DNA of 64,000 nucleotides from Bifidobacterium apousia (lineage in GTDB: Bacteria; Actinomycetota; Actinomycetes; Actinomycetales; Bifidobacteriaceae): positions 124,001-188,000 of the forward strand of contig NZ_VMHK01000001.1 of NCBI RefSeq assembly GCF_007559275.1, given 5' to 3'. Both the position numbers and the translations under genes were made by a program. Shown here piece by piece: positions 1 through 10,146 of the stretch. Under the pieces are notes generated by a model, which saw only the letters and a program-made list of their open reading frames with translations, was not told where the DNA came from and searched no databases. The first letter of the stretch is position 1; each line of letters begins with the position of its first letter.

Positions 1-1083
1 GGCCGAGGTCAGCACTCCTGCGTAGGGCACGCCGCCCTTGGACAGGCGGCTCAGGTACCGGGGGGCATTGCCCTGCCGGGCCAGGGAGAAGAGCATGCGG
101 GAGTTGGAGTAGAGGGCCGAGTTGTAGACGCTCATGACCGCCGTCAGGCAGACGAAGTTGAGGATGCCTGCGGCCGCGTGGACTCCCACCGAGTCGAATA
201 TCTGGACGAAGGGGCTGACGACCATGCCCTGTGCGTTGGGCTTGCCGATGGCATTCCAGGGGACTACGGCCATGATCACCCCAAGCGTCAGGATGTAGAA
301 GACCAGAATCCTCCAGATGATGGCGTTGGTGGCCTTGGGGATGGTCCGACGGGGATCGGAGGCCTCTCCGGCGGTGATGCCGATGAGCTCGGTGCCGCCG
401 AAGCTGAACATGACCACCGCCAGCGACATGAGCAGACCGGTCCACTGGCCATTGGCCCCGTGCCGCATGAGTCCATTGGGCAGGAACCCGCCGCCTACAG
501 TGAACCAGTTGGCGAAGGAGGCCCGCAGTCCGTTTGCGGTGGGCAGGGCCAGGATGATGACCGCCAGACCTCCGATGATCATGGCGATGATGGCCGCGAT
601 CTTGATGATGGCGAACCAGAACTCGAACTCGCCGAACTTGCTGACTCCCATCAGATTGGCGGCCGTGATGACTACCAGGAAGAAGGCCGCAGAGACCCAG
701 GCGGGGATTGCCGGGAACCAGAAGTTGACGAAGGTGCCCACCACGGACAGCTCAACCATGGATACCAGCACGTAGTTCATCCAGTAGTTCCACCCAGAAA
801 CGAACCCTGCCCGCTTGGACCAGTAGCGGGTGGCGTAGTAGCTGAAAGCGCCGGACTTGGGGTCTTCCACGCTCATTTCGCTCATGGCCCTGACGATCAT
901 GAAGATGGCCAGACCGCCTATCAGGTAGGCGATGATGATGGCCGGCCCTGCCAATGAGATGGATTCCCCGGACCCGTAGAAGAGTCCCGTTCCGATGGCG
1001 CCGCCCAGCGAGATGAGCTGGATGTGCCTGTTCTTCAGGGTTTTGCGCAGGTTCTTGCCCTGCGACTCCTTGGGTTGATCCAT
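1..1083 (-). CDS. Amino acid permease, APC/AAP family (C-terminus outside window)
   Basis: Reading back from the ATG at 1083, the frame is open for 361 codons to the left edge, so the 3' end is missing. The N-terminus is a short charged stretch followed by the family signature around residues 20-45 (RHIQLISLGGAIGTGLF), then regularly spaced hydrophobic helices with the E-F/EFWFAIIKI and GGTELIGITAGEA blocks typical of proton-coupled amino acid permeases. A site AAGGAATG lies about 10 nt upstream of the ATG. It sits in the inner membrane and imports an amino acid with protons; the substrate cannot be read from sequence. It is divergent from a second permease of the same family at 1386. Confidence 0.85.
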   Translation of the reverse strand, partial: MDQPKESQGKNLRKTLKNRHIQLISLGGAIGTGLFYGSGESISLAGPAIIIAYLIGGLAIFMIVRAMSEMSVEDPKSGAFSYYATRYWSKRAGFVSGWNYWMNYVLVSMVELSVVGTFVNFWFPAIPAWVSAAFFLVVITAANLMGVSKFGEFEFWFAIIKIAAIIAMIIGGLAVIILALPTANGLRASFANWFTVGGGFLPNGLMRHGANGQWTGLLMSLAVVMFSFGGTELIGITAGEASDPRRTIPKATNAIIWRILVFYILTLGVIMAVVPWNAIGKPNAQGMVVSPFVQIFDSVGVHAAAGILNFVCLTAVMSVYNSALYSNSRMLFSLARQGNAPRYLSRLSKGGVPYAGVLTSA

Positions 1084-1385
1084 GGGGATGTCATTCCTTA
1101 GGTGGTAGTGGTCAGCTGAATGTGACCGGCTGACAGGGCCAACCCTATAGGAGCCGGTCCGAGCGGAATGAGTATGCCTTTGCATTGTGGAACAGAAGCG
1201 TCCGTCATATGAGACGGTCAATTCACCGGATGGTGACCGTCAGGTCCTACCATGGGCGTCGGTGCCTGCCGTCTGCTCCCGGTTATCGACACCTCTGTGG
1301 TATTGCTGTCCTACCGGCCTTGATGGGATATCCCTTTCTGGACGGCGATAAGTAATGGGTTGTGAAGACAAGGAGGTGCAGTCGC

Positions 1386-2876
1386 ATGAACCGTACGGGC
1401 AATGGCCCTTTGGCACAGCAGAATCAAGGTGACAGCGCCTCGGCAGGCGACGGCATGGAACGCGGTCTGAGCAACCGTCATGTACAGTTCATCGCCATCG
1501 GCGGCACCATCGGCACCGGGCTCTTCCTGGGGTCGGGCAAGTCCATAGCCCTGACCGGTCCCTCCATCATCCTGGTCTACATCGGGGTGGGGCTGATCAT
1601 GTACCTGCTCATGCGGGCCATCGGCGAGCTCATGTATCGCAGCCCCGTCCAGCACACCTTCATCGCCTTCATCAGCCGCTACCTGGGCCAGGGGTGGGGG
1701 TCCTTCGCCGGCTGGTCCTACTGGATCGTGCTCATCCTGATCGGCATGTCCGAGCTGACTGCCGTGGGCACCTACTTCGTCACTTTCTTCGGCACCTTCG
1801 GCATTGATCTGAGTGCCTGGCGGGGTCTGATCGAGCTCTGCTTCCTGGCGGCCATGGTGTGCATCAACCTGATTGCCGTGCGGGTCTTCGGGGAGACCGA
1901 GTTCTGGTTCTCCATGATCAAGATCACCCTGATCCTGGCCATGATCGCCACGGCCGTGGTCATGGTCATCATGGGCTTCCACTATCCGGCCGTTCGCATG
2001 CCGGGCCAGGATCGGATCAGCCCGGCCGGTCATGCGGGCCTGGACAACATCACCACCGGCCTGAGCATGGCGCCCAACGGGTGGATGGCCTTCTTCATGA
2101 GCTTCCAGATGGTCTTCTTCGCCTACGAGATGATCGAATTCGTGGGGGTCACCGTCTCCGAGACCCAGAATCCCCGCAAGGTCCTGCCCAAGGCCATCAA
2201 CCAGATCATCCTGAGGGTGCTGATCTTCTACGTGGGCGCCCTGGTCGCCATCATGCTGATCGTGCCCTGGCGCTCCTTCCGCCCCAACGCCGACGGCAGC
2301 TTCACCTCGCCCTTCGTCATGGTCTTCCGCTACGCCGGCGTCGACTGGGCGGCCGCCCTGGTCTTCTTCGTGGTCATCACGGCAGCCAGTTCCTCACTGA
2401 ACTCCCTGCTTTACTCCGCCGGCCGCAACCTCTTCCAGCTGGCCGCCGCCGGCCACTCTCCGGTGATGCGCAGCCTGCATACGATCTCGCGCCGCGGCAA
2501 GGTGCCCGCCCGGGCCATCATTCTGTCTGGGGTGTTGATCCTCTTATCCCCGGTGCTACATCTGCTGCCCGGCTTCGAGAACACCTTCGTCCTGTTCACC
2601 TCCTGCTCGAGCGCGGTCATCATCTTCATCTACATTCTGACCCTGCTTGCTCACCGCCGCTACCGGACCAGCCCGGACTTCATGCCTGACGGGTTCGTCA
2701 TGCCGGCCTACCGGGTGACTGGAGCCGTTGCCATCGCCTTCTTCGTCCTGATCTACCTCTCGCTCTTCCTGGCTCCCGACACCAGGTATCCAGCCATACT
2801 GGGATTGGTCTGGCTGCTGGTCTTCGGCGGCATCTGCCTGTGGAAGCACAGGGGTGAGCCGTTGCCGGGCGACTGA
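1386..2876 (+). CDS. Amino acid permease, APC/AAP family
   Basis: This is a 496-residue integral membrane protein with about 12 hydrophobic segments. The first helix carries RHVQFIAIGGTIGTGLF near residues 32-48, and the block EMIEFVGVTVSETQNPRK near the middle is characteristic of the amino acid transporter branch of the APC superfamily. I chose the ATG at 1386 rather than an in-frame ATG at 1362 because AGGAGG at 1371-1376 is ideally placed for it. The predicted role is proton-coupled uptake of an amino acid. It is a distant paralogue of the divergent permease at the left edge. The 300-bp gap between the two holds both promoters but no further gene that I can see. Confidence 0.85.
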   Translation: MNRTGNGPLAQQNQGDSASAGDGMERGLSNRHVQFIAIGGTIGTGLFLGSGKSIALTGPSIILVYIGVGLIMYLLMRAIGELMYRSPVQHTFIAFISRYLGQGWGSFAGWSYWIVLILIGMSELTAVGTYFVTFFGTFGIDLSAWRGLIELCFLAAMVCINLIAVRVFGETEFWFSMIKITLILAMIATAVVMVIMGFHYPAVRMPGQDRISPAGHAGLDNITTGLSMAPNGWMAFFMSFQMVFFAYEMIEFVGVTVSETQNPRKVLPKAINQIILRVLIFYVGALVAIMLIVPWRSFRPNADGSFTSPFVMVFRYAGVDWAAALVFFVVITAASSSLNSLLYSAGRNLFQLAAAGHSPVMRSLHTISRRGKVPARAIILSGVLILLSPVLHLLPGFENTFVLFTSCSSAVIIFIYILTLLAHRRYRTSPDFMPDGFVMPAYRVTGAVAIAFFVLIYLSLFLAPDTRYPAILGLVWLLVFGGICLWKHRGEPLPGD

Positions 2877-3035
2877 CCGTCTGCGAGCGCGGGCGCATTA
2901 TATGGCCTCAAAACACTATAAACAAGTCTGTTTTTCCACTTGTGCTTGAGCTAGATTGATTTTCGGTAGTTGTCAAATCGGCCCTCGTTTCTCGCAGGTT
3001 CGATTACGAGGGACTGACGAAGGAGATCATCACCC

Positions 3036-4850
3036 ATGGTTGCACAGGTCGGCAGGACACGAGTGGCCAGGACCGCTGGCTCCCTGCTCTCATGCCTGCT
3101 GTTGGCCCTGATATTCCTGGTCCTGCAGACCCCGCAGTCGGCCATGGCGGCGAGCGGAGCCACGGATTATGACAGCTGGGCCCAGGTGGCTGGCTCAGTA
3201 TCCCATCAGTTGGATAGAGGGTGTGAGGACTATGCCCGGGGGGATCATGCCGGGGCGGCCTCGCAATTCATGGGGGCCTACAACGTAAGCTATGTGGGAT
3301 CCGGATTCGTCTCGGTGGTCGAGTCGACCCTGGGGCAGGATAGGCGCAACGCTCTGGATGGGCAGTTCCAGGCCCTGCAGAATCAGGCCTATGCCCCGGA
3401 TGCCGGGCAGGCCCTGACCCAGGGCAGTGAAAAGCTCAAGGCCGATCTGGCTGCTGCGGCCACCCAGCTGGATGCCACCCAAGGGCTGGCCAATCCCCGT
3501 GCCTACGCCAAGGCCCAGCAAGAGCAGATCAAGGCGGATCGTCGACGGCTGGACGCAGCCAAGAAGCATCGGAACACCGGCAAGGGCGACCGGACCTGGA
3601 CCCAGGTGGCCCACGAGATGACGCCCATTCTGGATCAGGCGCTCGCCCAGGCTTCCAAGGGACAAGGCCAGGCGGGATCCGACCTGGTCAACAAGGCCTA
3701 CTACCAGTATTACGAAAAGCTGGGCTTCGAGAAGAACGTCATGAACGCCATCAGTGGCAACAGGGTCTCTCAGGTGGAATACCAGTTCAAGGAGACCCGG
3801 ATGGCCATGGTGGCCGGCAAACCGGCCAAGACCCTGGTGAACGACCTGAAGAGCATGCTGGTCGAGGACGCAGCCACTCTGGACGGGGGCGCCGCAGACC
3901 AGGTCAATGGGTGGACGTCCTTCCTGACTTCCGCCTTCGGCCAGGCTTTCGTGGTTCTGCTGAGGGAGGGTCTGGAGGCCATCCTGGTGGTAGCGGCCAT
4001 CATCGCCTACCTGGTCAAGGCCGGCCATAAAGACAAGGTTCGGCACATCTACTGGGGCATTGCGGCAGGTCTGGTGGCCAGCGGGCTGGTGGCCCTGCTC
4101 TTCACCCTGCTCTTCAACGGGAACGGTCCCCAGCAGGAGATCCTGGAGGGCGTGGTGGCCCTGGTAGCCATGCTCATGCTGCTCTACACCAGCAACTGGA
4201 TGCTGTCCAAGTCCTCTGTGGAATCCTGGAACCACTACATTCAAAGCCGGACGGTGGCGGCCATCTCGAAGGGCAGCGTGATCTCCCTGGCCCTGCTCTC
4301 CTTCCTGGCGGTCTTCAGGGAGGGGGCTGAGACGGTCATGTTCTACCAGGCCATCTTCGCCATGGCCCCTGGCGGCTCACGGGAGATCTGGACCGGTTTT
4401 GCAGCTGCCGCCGTGGTCCTGGTCATCGTCTTCGTGCTCATCCGCTTCACCTCGGTCAAGATCCCCATCCGGCCCTTCTTCATCATCACCAGCCTGCTCA
4501 TGGCGGTCATGGTGGTCATCTTCGCCGGGGGCGGCGTACATGCCCTGATCGAGGGCGACCTGGTGCCGGCCACCTATCTGCCCGGTGTGCCCACCAGCGA
4601 CTGGATCGGGCTGTATCCCTACACGCAGACCATCGGCGCCCAGATTCTGGCGGCCCTGGTCGTGGTCGTGCTGGCAATTGTGTCGACCCACCGCCTGCAC
4701 AAGCAGGAGCTGTCACGGTCGAATCAGGACTCCGGCGGGTCGACGTCGGCAACCGTTCTTCAGACGGAAACCGAGCAGGCCGCCGAAGGAGCTGTGCCCT
4801 CTGAGGTCACGGCATCCATGCAAACACCAAAGAGCGAAGGACAATCATGA
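3036..4850 (+). CDS. FTR1-family iron permease
   Basis: This 604-residue protein has a signal peptide (hydrophobic residues about 15-35, cleavage probably after SAMA), a roughly 270-residue extracytoplasmic helical domain, and then about seven membrane helices. Two REXXE iron-binding motifs are visible: REGLE at residues 310-314 and REGAE at 428-432, the defining feature of FTR1/EfeU iron permeases. The site GAAGGAG precedes the ATG. The stop overlaps the next gene by 4 nt, and six further genes follow in the order seen in the Campylobacter p19 iron locus. Bifidobacteria have a related system described as bfeUO; I infer high-affinity iron import. An inverted ACAAGT/ACTTGT pair (2922-2943) lies upstream and could be a regulatory site. 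Confidence 0.92.
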   Translation: MVAQVGRTRVARTAGSLLSCLLLALIFLVLQTPQSAMAASGATDYDSWAQVAGSVSHQLDRGCEDYARGDHAGAASQFMGAYNVSYVGSGFVSVVESTLGQDRRNALDGQFQALQNQAYAPDAGQALTQGSEKLKADLAAAATQLDATQGLANPRAYAKAQQEQIKADRRRLDAAKKHRNTGKGDRTWTQVAHEMTPILDQALAQASKGQGQAGSDLVNKAYYQYYEKLGFEKNVMNAISGNRVSQVEYQFKETRMAMVAGKPAKTLVNDLKSMLVEDAATLDGGAADQVNGWTSFLTSAFGQAFVVLLREGLEAILVVAAIIAYLVKAGHKDKVRHIYWGIAAGLVASGLVALLFTLLFNGNGPQQEILEGVVALVAMLMLLYTSNWMLSKSSVESWNHYIQSRTVAAISKGSVISLALLSFLAVFREGAETVMFYQAIFAMAPGGSREIWTGFAAAAVVLVIVFVLIRFTSVKIPIRPFFIITSLLMAVMVVIFAGGGVHALIEGDLVPATYLPGVPTSDWIGLYPYTQTIGAQILAALVVVVLAIVSTHRLHKQELSRSNQDSGGSTSATVLQTETEQAAEGAVPSEVTASMQTPKSEGQS

Positions 4851-5470
4851 AGAAGAGACAATTGACCGCCCTGGTCGCGCTGGTGCTCTCAGGCACCCTG
4901 GCCCTGGCGGGGTGCGGCTCCAGCGGGTCAGGCACCCGTGAGGCCCAAGCGCCTGAGGCCTCCGGTGCCTCCCAGTCTTCGGCGGGCAAGGGGGCCGGGT
5001 TCGAGGAGATCCCCATCCCGCCCGACGATCAGCAGAAGGGCCCCCTGAACATCGGCACGGTCTTCTTCCAGCCCATCGACATGGAGCCCGCCTCCATGGG
5101 GCTGAAGGCAGCGGATGCCAGCCTGCACCTGGAGGCTGACATCCACGCCCTGCCCAACAACAACCTGGGCTATGCCAAGGGCGAGTTCGTTCCGGATCTG
5201 ACCGTCAACTACACCATTCAGAACAAGGATGACCCCAACGACAAGCAGTCTGGCACCTTCATGCAGATGAACGCCTCGGATGGCCCGCATTACGGGGCCA
5301 ACATCAAGATGGAGAAGGCCGGATCCTACAAGCTGACCTATTCCATCGACTCTCCTGAGAAGAAGGGCTGGATGCTGCACGTCGACCCGGAGACCGGCGT
5401 GAAGGGACACTTCTGGACCGAGCCCATCGTGGTCAGCTGGGACTGGGACTACACGCCCCACCAGTGGTAA
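4847..5470 (+). CDS. P19/Tp34-type iron-binding lipoprotein
   Basis: The 207-residue product begins with a lipoprotein signal (KKR, hydrophobic core, lipobox LALAGC with the Cys near residue 25). The mature part has the Fe2+-transport/P19 fold signature: a conserved Met/Glu/His set around DMEPASMG and HLEADIHALPNNNLGYAKGE. Known family members are periplasmic or surface metal-binding proteins that hand iron to the adjacent FTR1 permease. The start overlaps the permease stop by 4 nt, so the two are translationally coupled. It is close to the usual family length, with an added Gly/Ser-rich linker after the lipid anchor. Confidence 0.9.
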   Translation: MKKRQLTALVALVLSGTLALAGCGSSGSGTREAQAPEASGASQSSAGKGAGFEEIPIPPDDQQKGPLNIGTVFFQPIDMEPASMGLKAADASLHLEADIHALPNNNLGYAKGEFVPDLTVNYTIQNKDDPNDKQSGTFMQMNASDGPHYGANIKMEKAGSYKLTYSIDSPEKKGWMLHVDPETGVKGHFWTEPIVVSWDWDYTPHQW

Positions 5471-5483
5471 GCTGCCATGCACC

Positions 5484-6758
5484 ATGCTTGAACAATTTGT
5501 CACGGTCTTGCCGGGGACGCTGGCCCCGGCCCTCCTGGTCATGGTTTTCAGCGTGCTTCTGGGGGTTGGCGAGGGCCGCGATCGGCCCCGCTCCTCCTCC
5601 TGGCGACTGATTGGCCTGGGGGTCGGCGTGCTGGGGGCGTTGGTCTTTGCCCTCCTGCGCGCCACCGTGATCATCAACCGCCGGACCATGGTCAACTATC
5701 CGACCCTGGTGGCTTGCGTTCTGGCCGATCTGGCGGCCATCGCGGTGGTGCTGGCCGCCGACCGGCTGGTTTCAGACTGGCATCGCCGCCCCTGGGCCAT
5801 GGATCTGGCCAACGCTCTGGCAGCCCTGGCCATAGCCCTGACCGCCTTCCGAGCCCTGCCTGATGTCATCCTGCAGCTTACGGCCTTTGTGGAGCCGGGG
5901 GAGCCGGTGCTGACCTCGGCCATGCTCCTGCGGGCCCTGGGCTTCCTCCTGGGTCTGGCTGCCGCTGTGACGGTGGCTGCCATTCTGAGGACCATGCATA
6001 CCTCCTGCCCCCGGATAGCCTTCCGTCTGGCCGCCCTGCTCATGGTGGTCCTGCTGCTGGTCCGGCACGGCGTAGCCTTGGTGGCCCTGATGCAGACGAC
6101 CGGCCTGGTTCTTCTGCACGGCTGGGCCTTCCGGATCATGGCCCTGGGATACAACGCCGACCTGATCCTGGTTCTTGCCCAGGTCCTGGTCTTCATCATT
6201 CCTGTCCTGGCTTGCTTGGTTGCAGGCTGGCGCATGCCGGTGACCGGAGCCTCCACAGCCGACGACCGCAGCCACCGGGCCTTCCGCCGACGGGCCCTGG
6301 CATCGGCGGTCTGGAGCCTGGTGGCCATGATCGGCGTCACCCTGGCCCTGACGGTGGGTACCGCCAAGGCCCACCAGGTGCCTGTGCTCTCGCCTCCGGA
6401 GAAGTATTCCTTGACCTCCGATACGGCTACCATCCGTTTCTCCCAGGTGGAGGATGGCCACCTGCATCGATTCAGCTACCGGGCCAAGGACGGCACCGAG
6501 ATGCGCTTCATCATCATCCGCAAGAATGGCGCAGCCTACGGGGTAGGGCTGGATGCCTGCGATAACTGCGGGGATGCGGGCTACTACGAAAAAGACGGCA
6601 AGATTATCTGCAAGAAGTGCGACGTAGCCATCAACCTGGCCACCATCGGGTTCAAGGGCGGCTGCAATCCCGTTCCCTTGCCTTACAAGACAGGCCGAGG
6701 GGCCATACTGATCAGCACCGCCGATCTGGATGCCCTGTCCTCGCACTTCAAGAGCTGA
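5484..6758 (+). CDS. DUF2318 Fe-S-containing membrane protein of the iron-uptake operon
   Basis: The 424-residue protein has about eight to nine hydrophobic segments in residues 1-290 and an extracytoplasmic C-terminal domain. This domain carries CDNC and CKKC pairs followed by a GGCNP block near residues 358-395, matching the DUF2318 family found beside FTR1 and P19 genes. The cysteine pairs suggest a metal or Fe-S centre, and a redox role in iron reduction or oxidation during uptake has been proposed for the locus; that role is inference here. No strong ribosome site precedes the ATG, only 13 nt after the previous stop, so coupling to the upstream gene is likely. Confidence 0.85.
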   Translation: MLEQFVTVLPGTLAPALLVMVFSVLLGVGEGRDRPRSSSWRLIGLGVGVLGALVFALLRATVIINRRTMVNYPTLVACVLADLAAIAVVLAADRLVSDWHRRPWAMDLANALAALAIALTAFRALPDVILQLTAFVEPGEPVLTSAMLLRALGFLLGLAAAVTVAAILRTMHTSCPRIAFRLAALLMVVLLLVRHGVALVALMQTTGLVLLHGWAFRIMALGYNADLILVLAQVLVFIIPVLACLVAGWRMPVTGASTADDRSHRAFRRRALASAVWSLVAMIGVTLALTVGTAKAHQVPVLSPPEKYSLTSDTATIRFSQVEDGHLHRFSYRAKDGTEMRFIIIRKNGAAYGVGLDACDNCGDAGYYEKDGKIICKKCDVAINLATIGFKGGCNPVPLPYKTGRGAILISTADLDALSSHFKS

Positions 6759-6779
6759 GAGAAGGAAGGAGCGGTTGTT

Positions 6780-8090
6780 ATGTTCTTCATGCGAATGATG
6801 CTGCGGTCATTCAGCCGCCAGTTCGGGCGAAGAATGCTCATCGCCGTCACGGTCTGCCTGTCGGCCTGCGTGGCCACGGCCATGCTGGGGGTGGTCTTCG
6901 ACGTGGGCGACAAGCTCAACGCGGAACTGTCCACCTACGGATCCAACATCACGGTCCAGGCCAAGGCGGATGCTGTGGTCTCCGACCTCTACGGCGACCA
7001 GGAGGGCGGTCCCTCAGGCGACGAGTCAATGCCGACCGCCTTTCTCAAGGAATCCCAGGTGCCCAAGATCAAGACCATCTTCTGGGCCTACAACATCACC
7101 GACTTTGCTCCGCGCCTGGACCTTCGTGGCACCGTGGACCAGGTCGGCGCCCCCCTGGTGGGCACCTGGTTCGGTCGGAGCGTCAAGGTCGACAGCGGCG
7201 AGAGCAGCACTGCAGGTCTGAAAGGCCTTCGGCCCTGGTGGAAGGTTCAAGGACGTTGGCCCAAGGATGGGGCCGTATCCGGCGGCAAGTCTGAGGCCAT
7301 GATGGGCAAGGAGCTGGCTGCACGACTGGGTGGCCGTCAGGTTGGCGACCAGGTCAAGGTCGGCCTGGGTAATCAGCAGCGGACCGTCACCGTTGTGGGC
7401 ATCTTCGACTCTGGTGATTCGGATGCTTCCTCCCTCTATCTGCCTACCAAGCCGTTGCAGGAGATGTCCGGCCTGACCGATCAGATCGACCAGGTGGAGG
7501 TCAAGGCCCTGACCACGCCCGAGAACGACCTGGCCCGCAAGGCCGCACGAAACCCAGCTGCCCTCTCCCAGGACGAGTGGGAGACCTGGTACTGCACGGC
7601 GTACCCCTCCTCTATTGCCTACCAGATCGAGGAGGCCATCCCCGGGTCCATGGCCAAGCAGGTCAGACAGGTGGCAGCCCTGCAGGGCGATGTTCTGCAA
7701 AAGACCCAGGCGGTCATGATCCTGATGACTGTGCTCAGCCTGCTGGCGGCAGCCATCGCCGTGGCCAATCTGATGGCATCCTCCATATCCGAGAGGTCCT
7801 CGGAGTTTGCCCTGCTCAAGGCCTTGGGCGCCACTGACGGGGCCGTGTCCCGACTGGTGCTGGCCGAGACGGCGCTGATCGCCTTGGCTGGGGCTCTGGT
7901 CGGCGCCCTGCTGGGCTCCGGAGTGGCACAGATTGTGGGCAGAGTGGTCTTCGGCTCGGGCATCACCATGAGGCCCATGGTCTTCGTGCTGGTCTTCGTG
8001 CTGCTGGCCCTGACCGTGCTGCTGGCGTCTATTTCGTCCATCAGATCGATTCTGCGGCTTCGGCCGGCGGAGGTACTTCATGGCCGCTGA
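6780..8090 (+). CDS. FtsX/MacB-type ABC permease, iron-uptake operon
   Basis: This 436-residue protein has one N-terminal membrane helix, a large extracytoplasmic domain (about residues 45-305) and three C-terminal helices ending in an FtsX-like domain (SSISERSSEFALLKALGATDG). This is the MacB/LolC topology. The site GGAAGGAG lies just upstream of the ATG. The 3' end overlaps the next permease by 11 nt, so the two probably form a heterodimer powered by the ATPase encoded two genes on. In the comparable Campylobacter locus the pair is part of the P19 iron system; its exact substrate is not known. Confidence 0.88.
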   Translation: MFFMRMMLRSFSRQFGRRMLIAVTVCLSACVATAMLGVVFDVGDKLNAELSTYGSNITVQAKADAVVSDLYGDQEGGPSGDESMPTAFLKESQVPKIKTIFWAYNITDFAPRLDLRGTVDQVGAPLVGTWFGRSVKVDSGESSTAGLKGLRPWWKVQGRWPKDGAVSGGKSEAMMGKELAARLGGRQVGDQVKVGLGNQQRTVTVVGIFDSGDSDASSLYLPTKPLQEMSGLTDQIDQVEVKALTTPENDLARKAARNPAALSQDEWETWYCTAYPSSIAYQIEEAIPGSMAKQVRQVAALQGDVLQKTQAVMILMTVLSLLAAAIAVANLMASSISERSSEFALLKALGATDGAVSRLVLAETALIALAGALVGALLGSGVAQIVGRVVFGSGITMRPMVFVLVFVLLALTVLLASISSIRSILRLRPAEVLHGR

Positions 8091-9273
8091 TCGCCATACA
8101 AGCCATATGACCAACACCCGCATGTTCCTGACCATGCTCTTCGGGGCCGTCTTCCGTCGTAGGGGCCGGGCCCTGATGGCCGTGGTGGCCTCCCTGGTGG
8201 GTGCGGCCACCCTCTTCTGCCTGGCGGCGGTCTGCATCGAGGCCCCCAGGCAGATCAACCAGGAGATGCGCTCCTACGGAGCCAACCTGGTCGTCTCGCC
8301 CATCCAGGGGGGCAATAGGTCCGGCTCCGGCATCGAGCAGGGCATGGTGGATCACACTACTCATATGGTGACCGCCAAGGCCCCGGCCCGGTATGCCACT
8401 TATCGATATGAGACGGTGCAGGTCAATGCCGGGGCCCGCGAGATGGCCGGCATCCACCCCGACCAGGTGCGTCAGCTCAACCGTCACTGGAGTGTGGAGG
8501 GATCTTGGCCGCAGCCCGGTTCAGTCATGGTGGGGCGGGATCTGGCAGATTCCCTGGGGCTGACCACCGGCAAGCAGATGACCATCGGCTACCCGGCCAG
8601 CCAGGCCACCAGCACCGGCAAGACCGGAGGTCAGGGGCGAGACTTTCGTGTGGGAGGCATCGTCGATACCGGCGGCCCCGAAGACCGGATCATCTACGCC
8701 GACCTGGCCGATCTGGAGCTCCTGACCGGGGCCAAGCGGGGCACCGATGTCATCGAATACTCGGTCAACACCATGACTTCGGGGCTGAAGACCATCGCTG
8801 CCAGCATCAACGACATGACCTCCATGGGGGTCAAGGCCCGACCGGTCACCAGGATCACAGCGGGCGACAGCCATACCATCGCCATGCTCCAGTCGCTCTT
8901 CTGGCTGGTTTCGGTGGTGGTGCTGGTCCTGACCTTTGTGGGCGTGGGGACCACCATGGCCTCCATTGTCTCCCAGCGGCGCAGCGAGATCGGCCTGCGT
9001 AAGGCCTTGGGTGCATCCTCGCGGGGGATAGCTATGGAGTTCCTGGCGGAGTCGGCCTGTTACGGATTGGCTGGAGGTCTGATCGGCACCGCCTTGGGTT
9101 ATGGCTTCGCCCGGCTGCTCTGCCTGTCCGTTTTCCAGCGGCCGCTGGGCTTCAACTGGTGGCTGGCCCTGGGCACGGTCCTGCTGAGCGTGGCCATATC
9201 CATGATCGCATCCATCCGGCCGGTGCTCCGGGCTTCGCGTATCGACCCGGCCCTGGTTTTGAGGGAGGAATGA
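8080..9273 (+). CDS. FtsX/MacB-type ABC permease, second subunit
   Basis: The 397-residue protein has the same layout as its upstream neighbour: N-terminal helix, periplasmic-type domain, then three helices with the FtsX signature (SQRRSEIGLRKALGASSRGIAMEFLAES). GGAGG sits 7 nt before the ATG at 8080, inside the end of the preceding gene; an alternative start at 8107 has no better site. It presumably pairs with the 436-residue permease. The stop is followed after 2 nt by the ATPase start, which supports one transcript and one complex. Confidence 0.88.
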   Translation: MAADRHTSHMTNTRMFLTMLFGAVFRRRGRALMAVVASLVGAATLFCLAAVCIEAPRQINQEMRSYGANLVVSPIQGGNRSGSGIEQGMVDHTTHMVTAKAPARYATYRYETVQVNAGAREMAGIHPDQVRQLNRHWSVEGSWPQPGSVMVGRDLADSLGLTTGKQMTIGYPASQATSTGKTGGQGRDFRVGGIVDTGGPEDRIIYADLADLELLTGAKRGTDVIEYSVNTMTSGLKTIAASINDMTSMGVKARPVTRITAGDSHTIAMLQSLFWLVSVVVLVLTFVGVGTTMASIVSQRRSEIGLRKALGASSRGIAMEFLAESACYGLAGGLIGTALGYGFARLLCLSVFQRPLGFNWWLALGTVLLSVAISMIASIRPVLRASRIDPALVLREE

Positions 9274-9275
9274 CA

Positions 9276-10145
9276 ATGACGCAGGCAAAGGCGAACGAGT
9301 CCCCGTCGGGCGGCGGCATGCTGCTGGACCTGGACCATGTATCCAAGATCTACGGCGATCTGCACGCTCTGGACGATCTCAACCTGAGCGTCCCGCAGGG
9401 CCAGTGGCTGGCCGTGGTGGGGTCCTCCGGCTCAGGCAAGACCACACTGATGAATATTCTGGGCTGCATGGACACCCCCAGCCGGGGCTCGGTCCGTCTG
9501 CAGGGGCGGCCGCTGGAGGATTTGAGCCAGTCCCAGCTGGCCGATGTGCGCAAGAACGTGATCGGGCTGGTCTTCCAGAAGTTCTACCTGGTCCCGCATC
9601 TGACCGCCCTGGAGAACGTCATGGTGGCCCAGTACTACCACTCAGTGGTGGACGAGGACCAGGCCATGAAGGCCTTGGACCGGGTTGGTCTGGCGGATCG
9701 GGCCCGCCATCTGCCCAGCCAGCTTTCGGGCGGCGAGCAGCAGCGGGTCTGCGTGGCTAGGGCGCTGATCAACGAGCCCAAGCTGATCCTGGCTGACGAG
9801 CCCACTGGCAACCTGGACGAGGCCAATGAGCGGATCGTGCTGGACCTTTTCCGGCAATTGCATGATCAGGGGACCTCCCTGATCGTGGTCACCCACGATG
9901 CCCTGGTGGCCTCGTGCGCCCAGCGGGAAATCATGCTCAACCACGGGGTGCTGGCCGGCGAGCAGTGGAACGATGAGGAGGCCAAGCGGGCCTACCTGGC
10001 AGCCGGAGGTCGTCCGGCATTCAGTGGTGCCCCTGGCGATCCAGGGGACCAGGATATTCCGGTGGGCTTCCATGACCCCACCAAGACGGCCAAGACCGGC
10101 GGCTCCCTGCCGGGATCGGCTGCTGATGCAGAAGGAGGGCGTTGA
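9276..10145 (+). CDS. ABC ATPase of the FtsX-type iron-locus transporter
   Basis: The 289-residue ATPase carries Walker A (GSSGSGKTT), Q-loop ([12 protein letters not shown]), signature LSGGEQQRV, Walker B ([12 protein letters not shown]) and switch histidine (VTHD), the MacB/LolD subtype that normally partners FtsX permeases. GAGGGAGG ends 7 nt before the ATG at 9276; an ATG at 9270 would leave no spacing. The C-terminus extends about 60 residues beyond the ATPase core with a Gly/Pro-rich tail, longer than usual. It sits between the two permeases and the FMN-binding lipoprotein and should drive the permease pair. Confidence 0.9.
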   Translation: MTQAKANESPSGGGMLLDLDHVSKIYGDLHALDDLNLSVPQGQWLAVVGSSGSGKTTLMNILGCMDTPSRGSVRLQGRPLEDLSQSQLADVRKNVIGLVFQKFYLVPHLTALENVMVAQYYHSVVDEDQAMKALDRVGLADRARHLPSQLSGGEQQRVCVARALINEPKLILADEPTGNLDEANERIVLDLFRQLHDQGTSLIVVTHDALVASCAQREIMLNHGVLAGEQWNDEEAKRAYLAAGGRPAFSGAPGDPGDQDIPVGFHDPTKTAKTGGSLPGSAADAEGGR

Positions 10146-10146
10146 A

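Noticed and set aside
3195-4244. Long antisense frame opposite the FTR1 permease (and similar antisense frames across high-GC genes)
   Set aside because: These are codon-bias shadows of the real genes: no ribosome sites, no domains.
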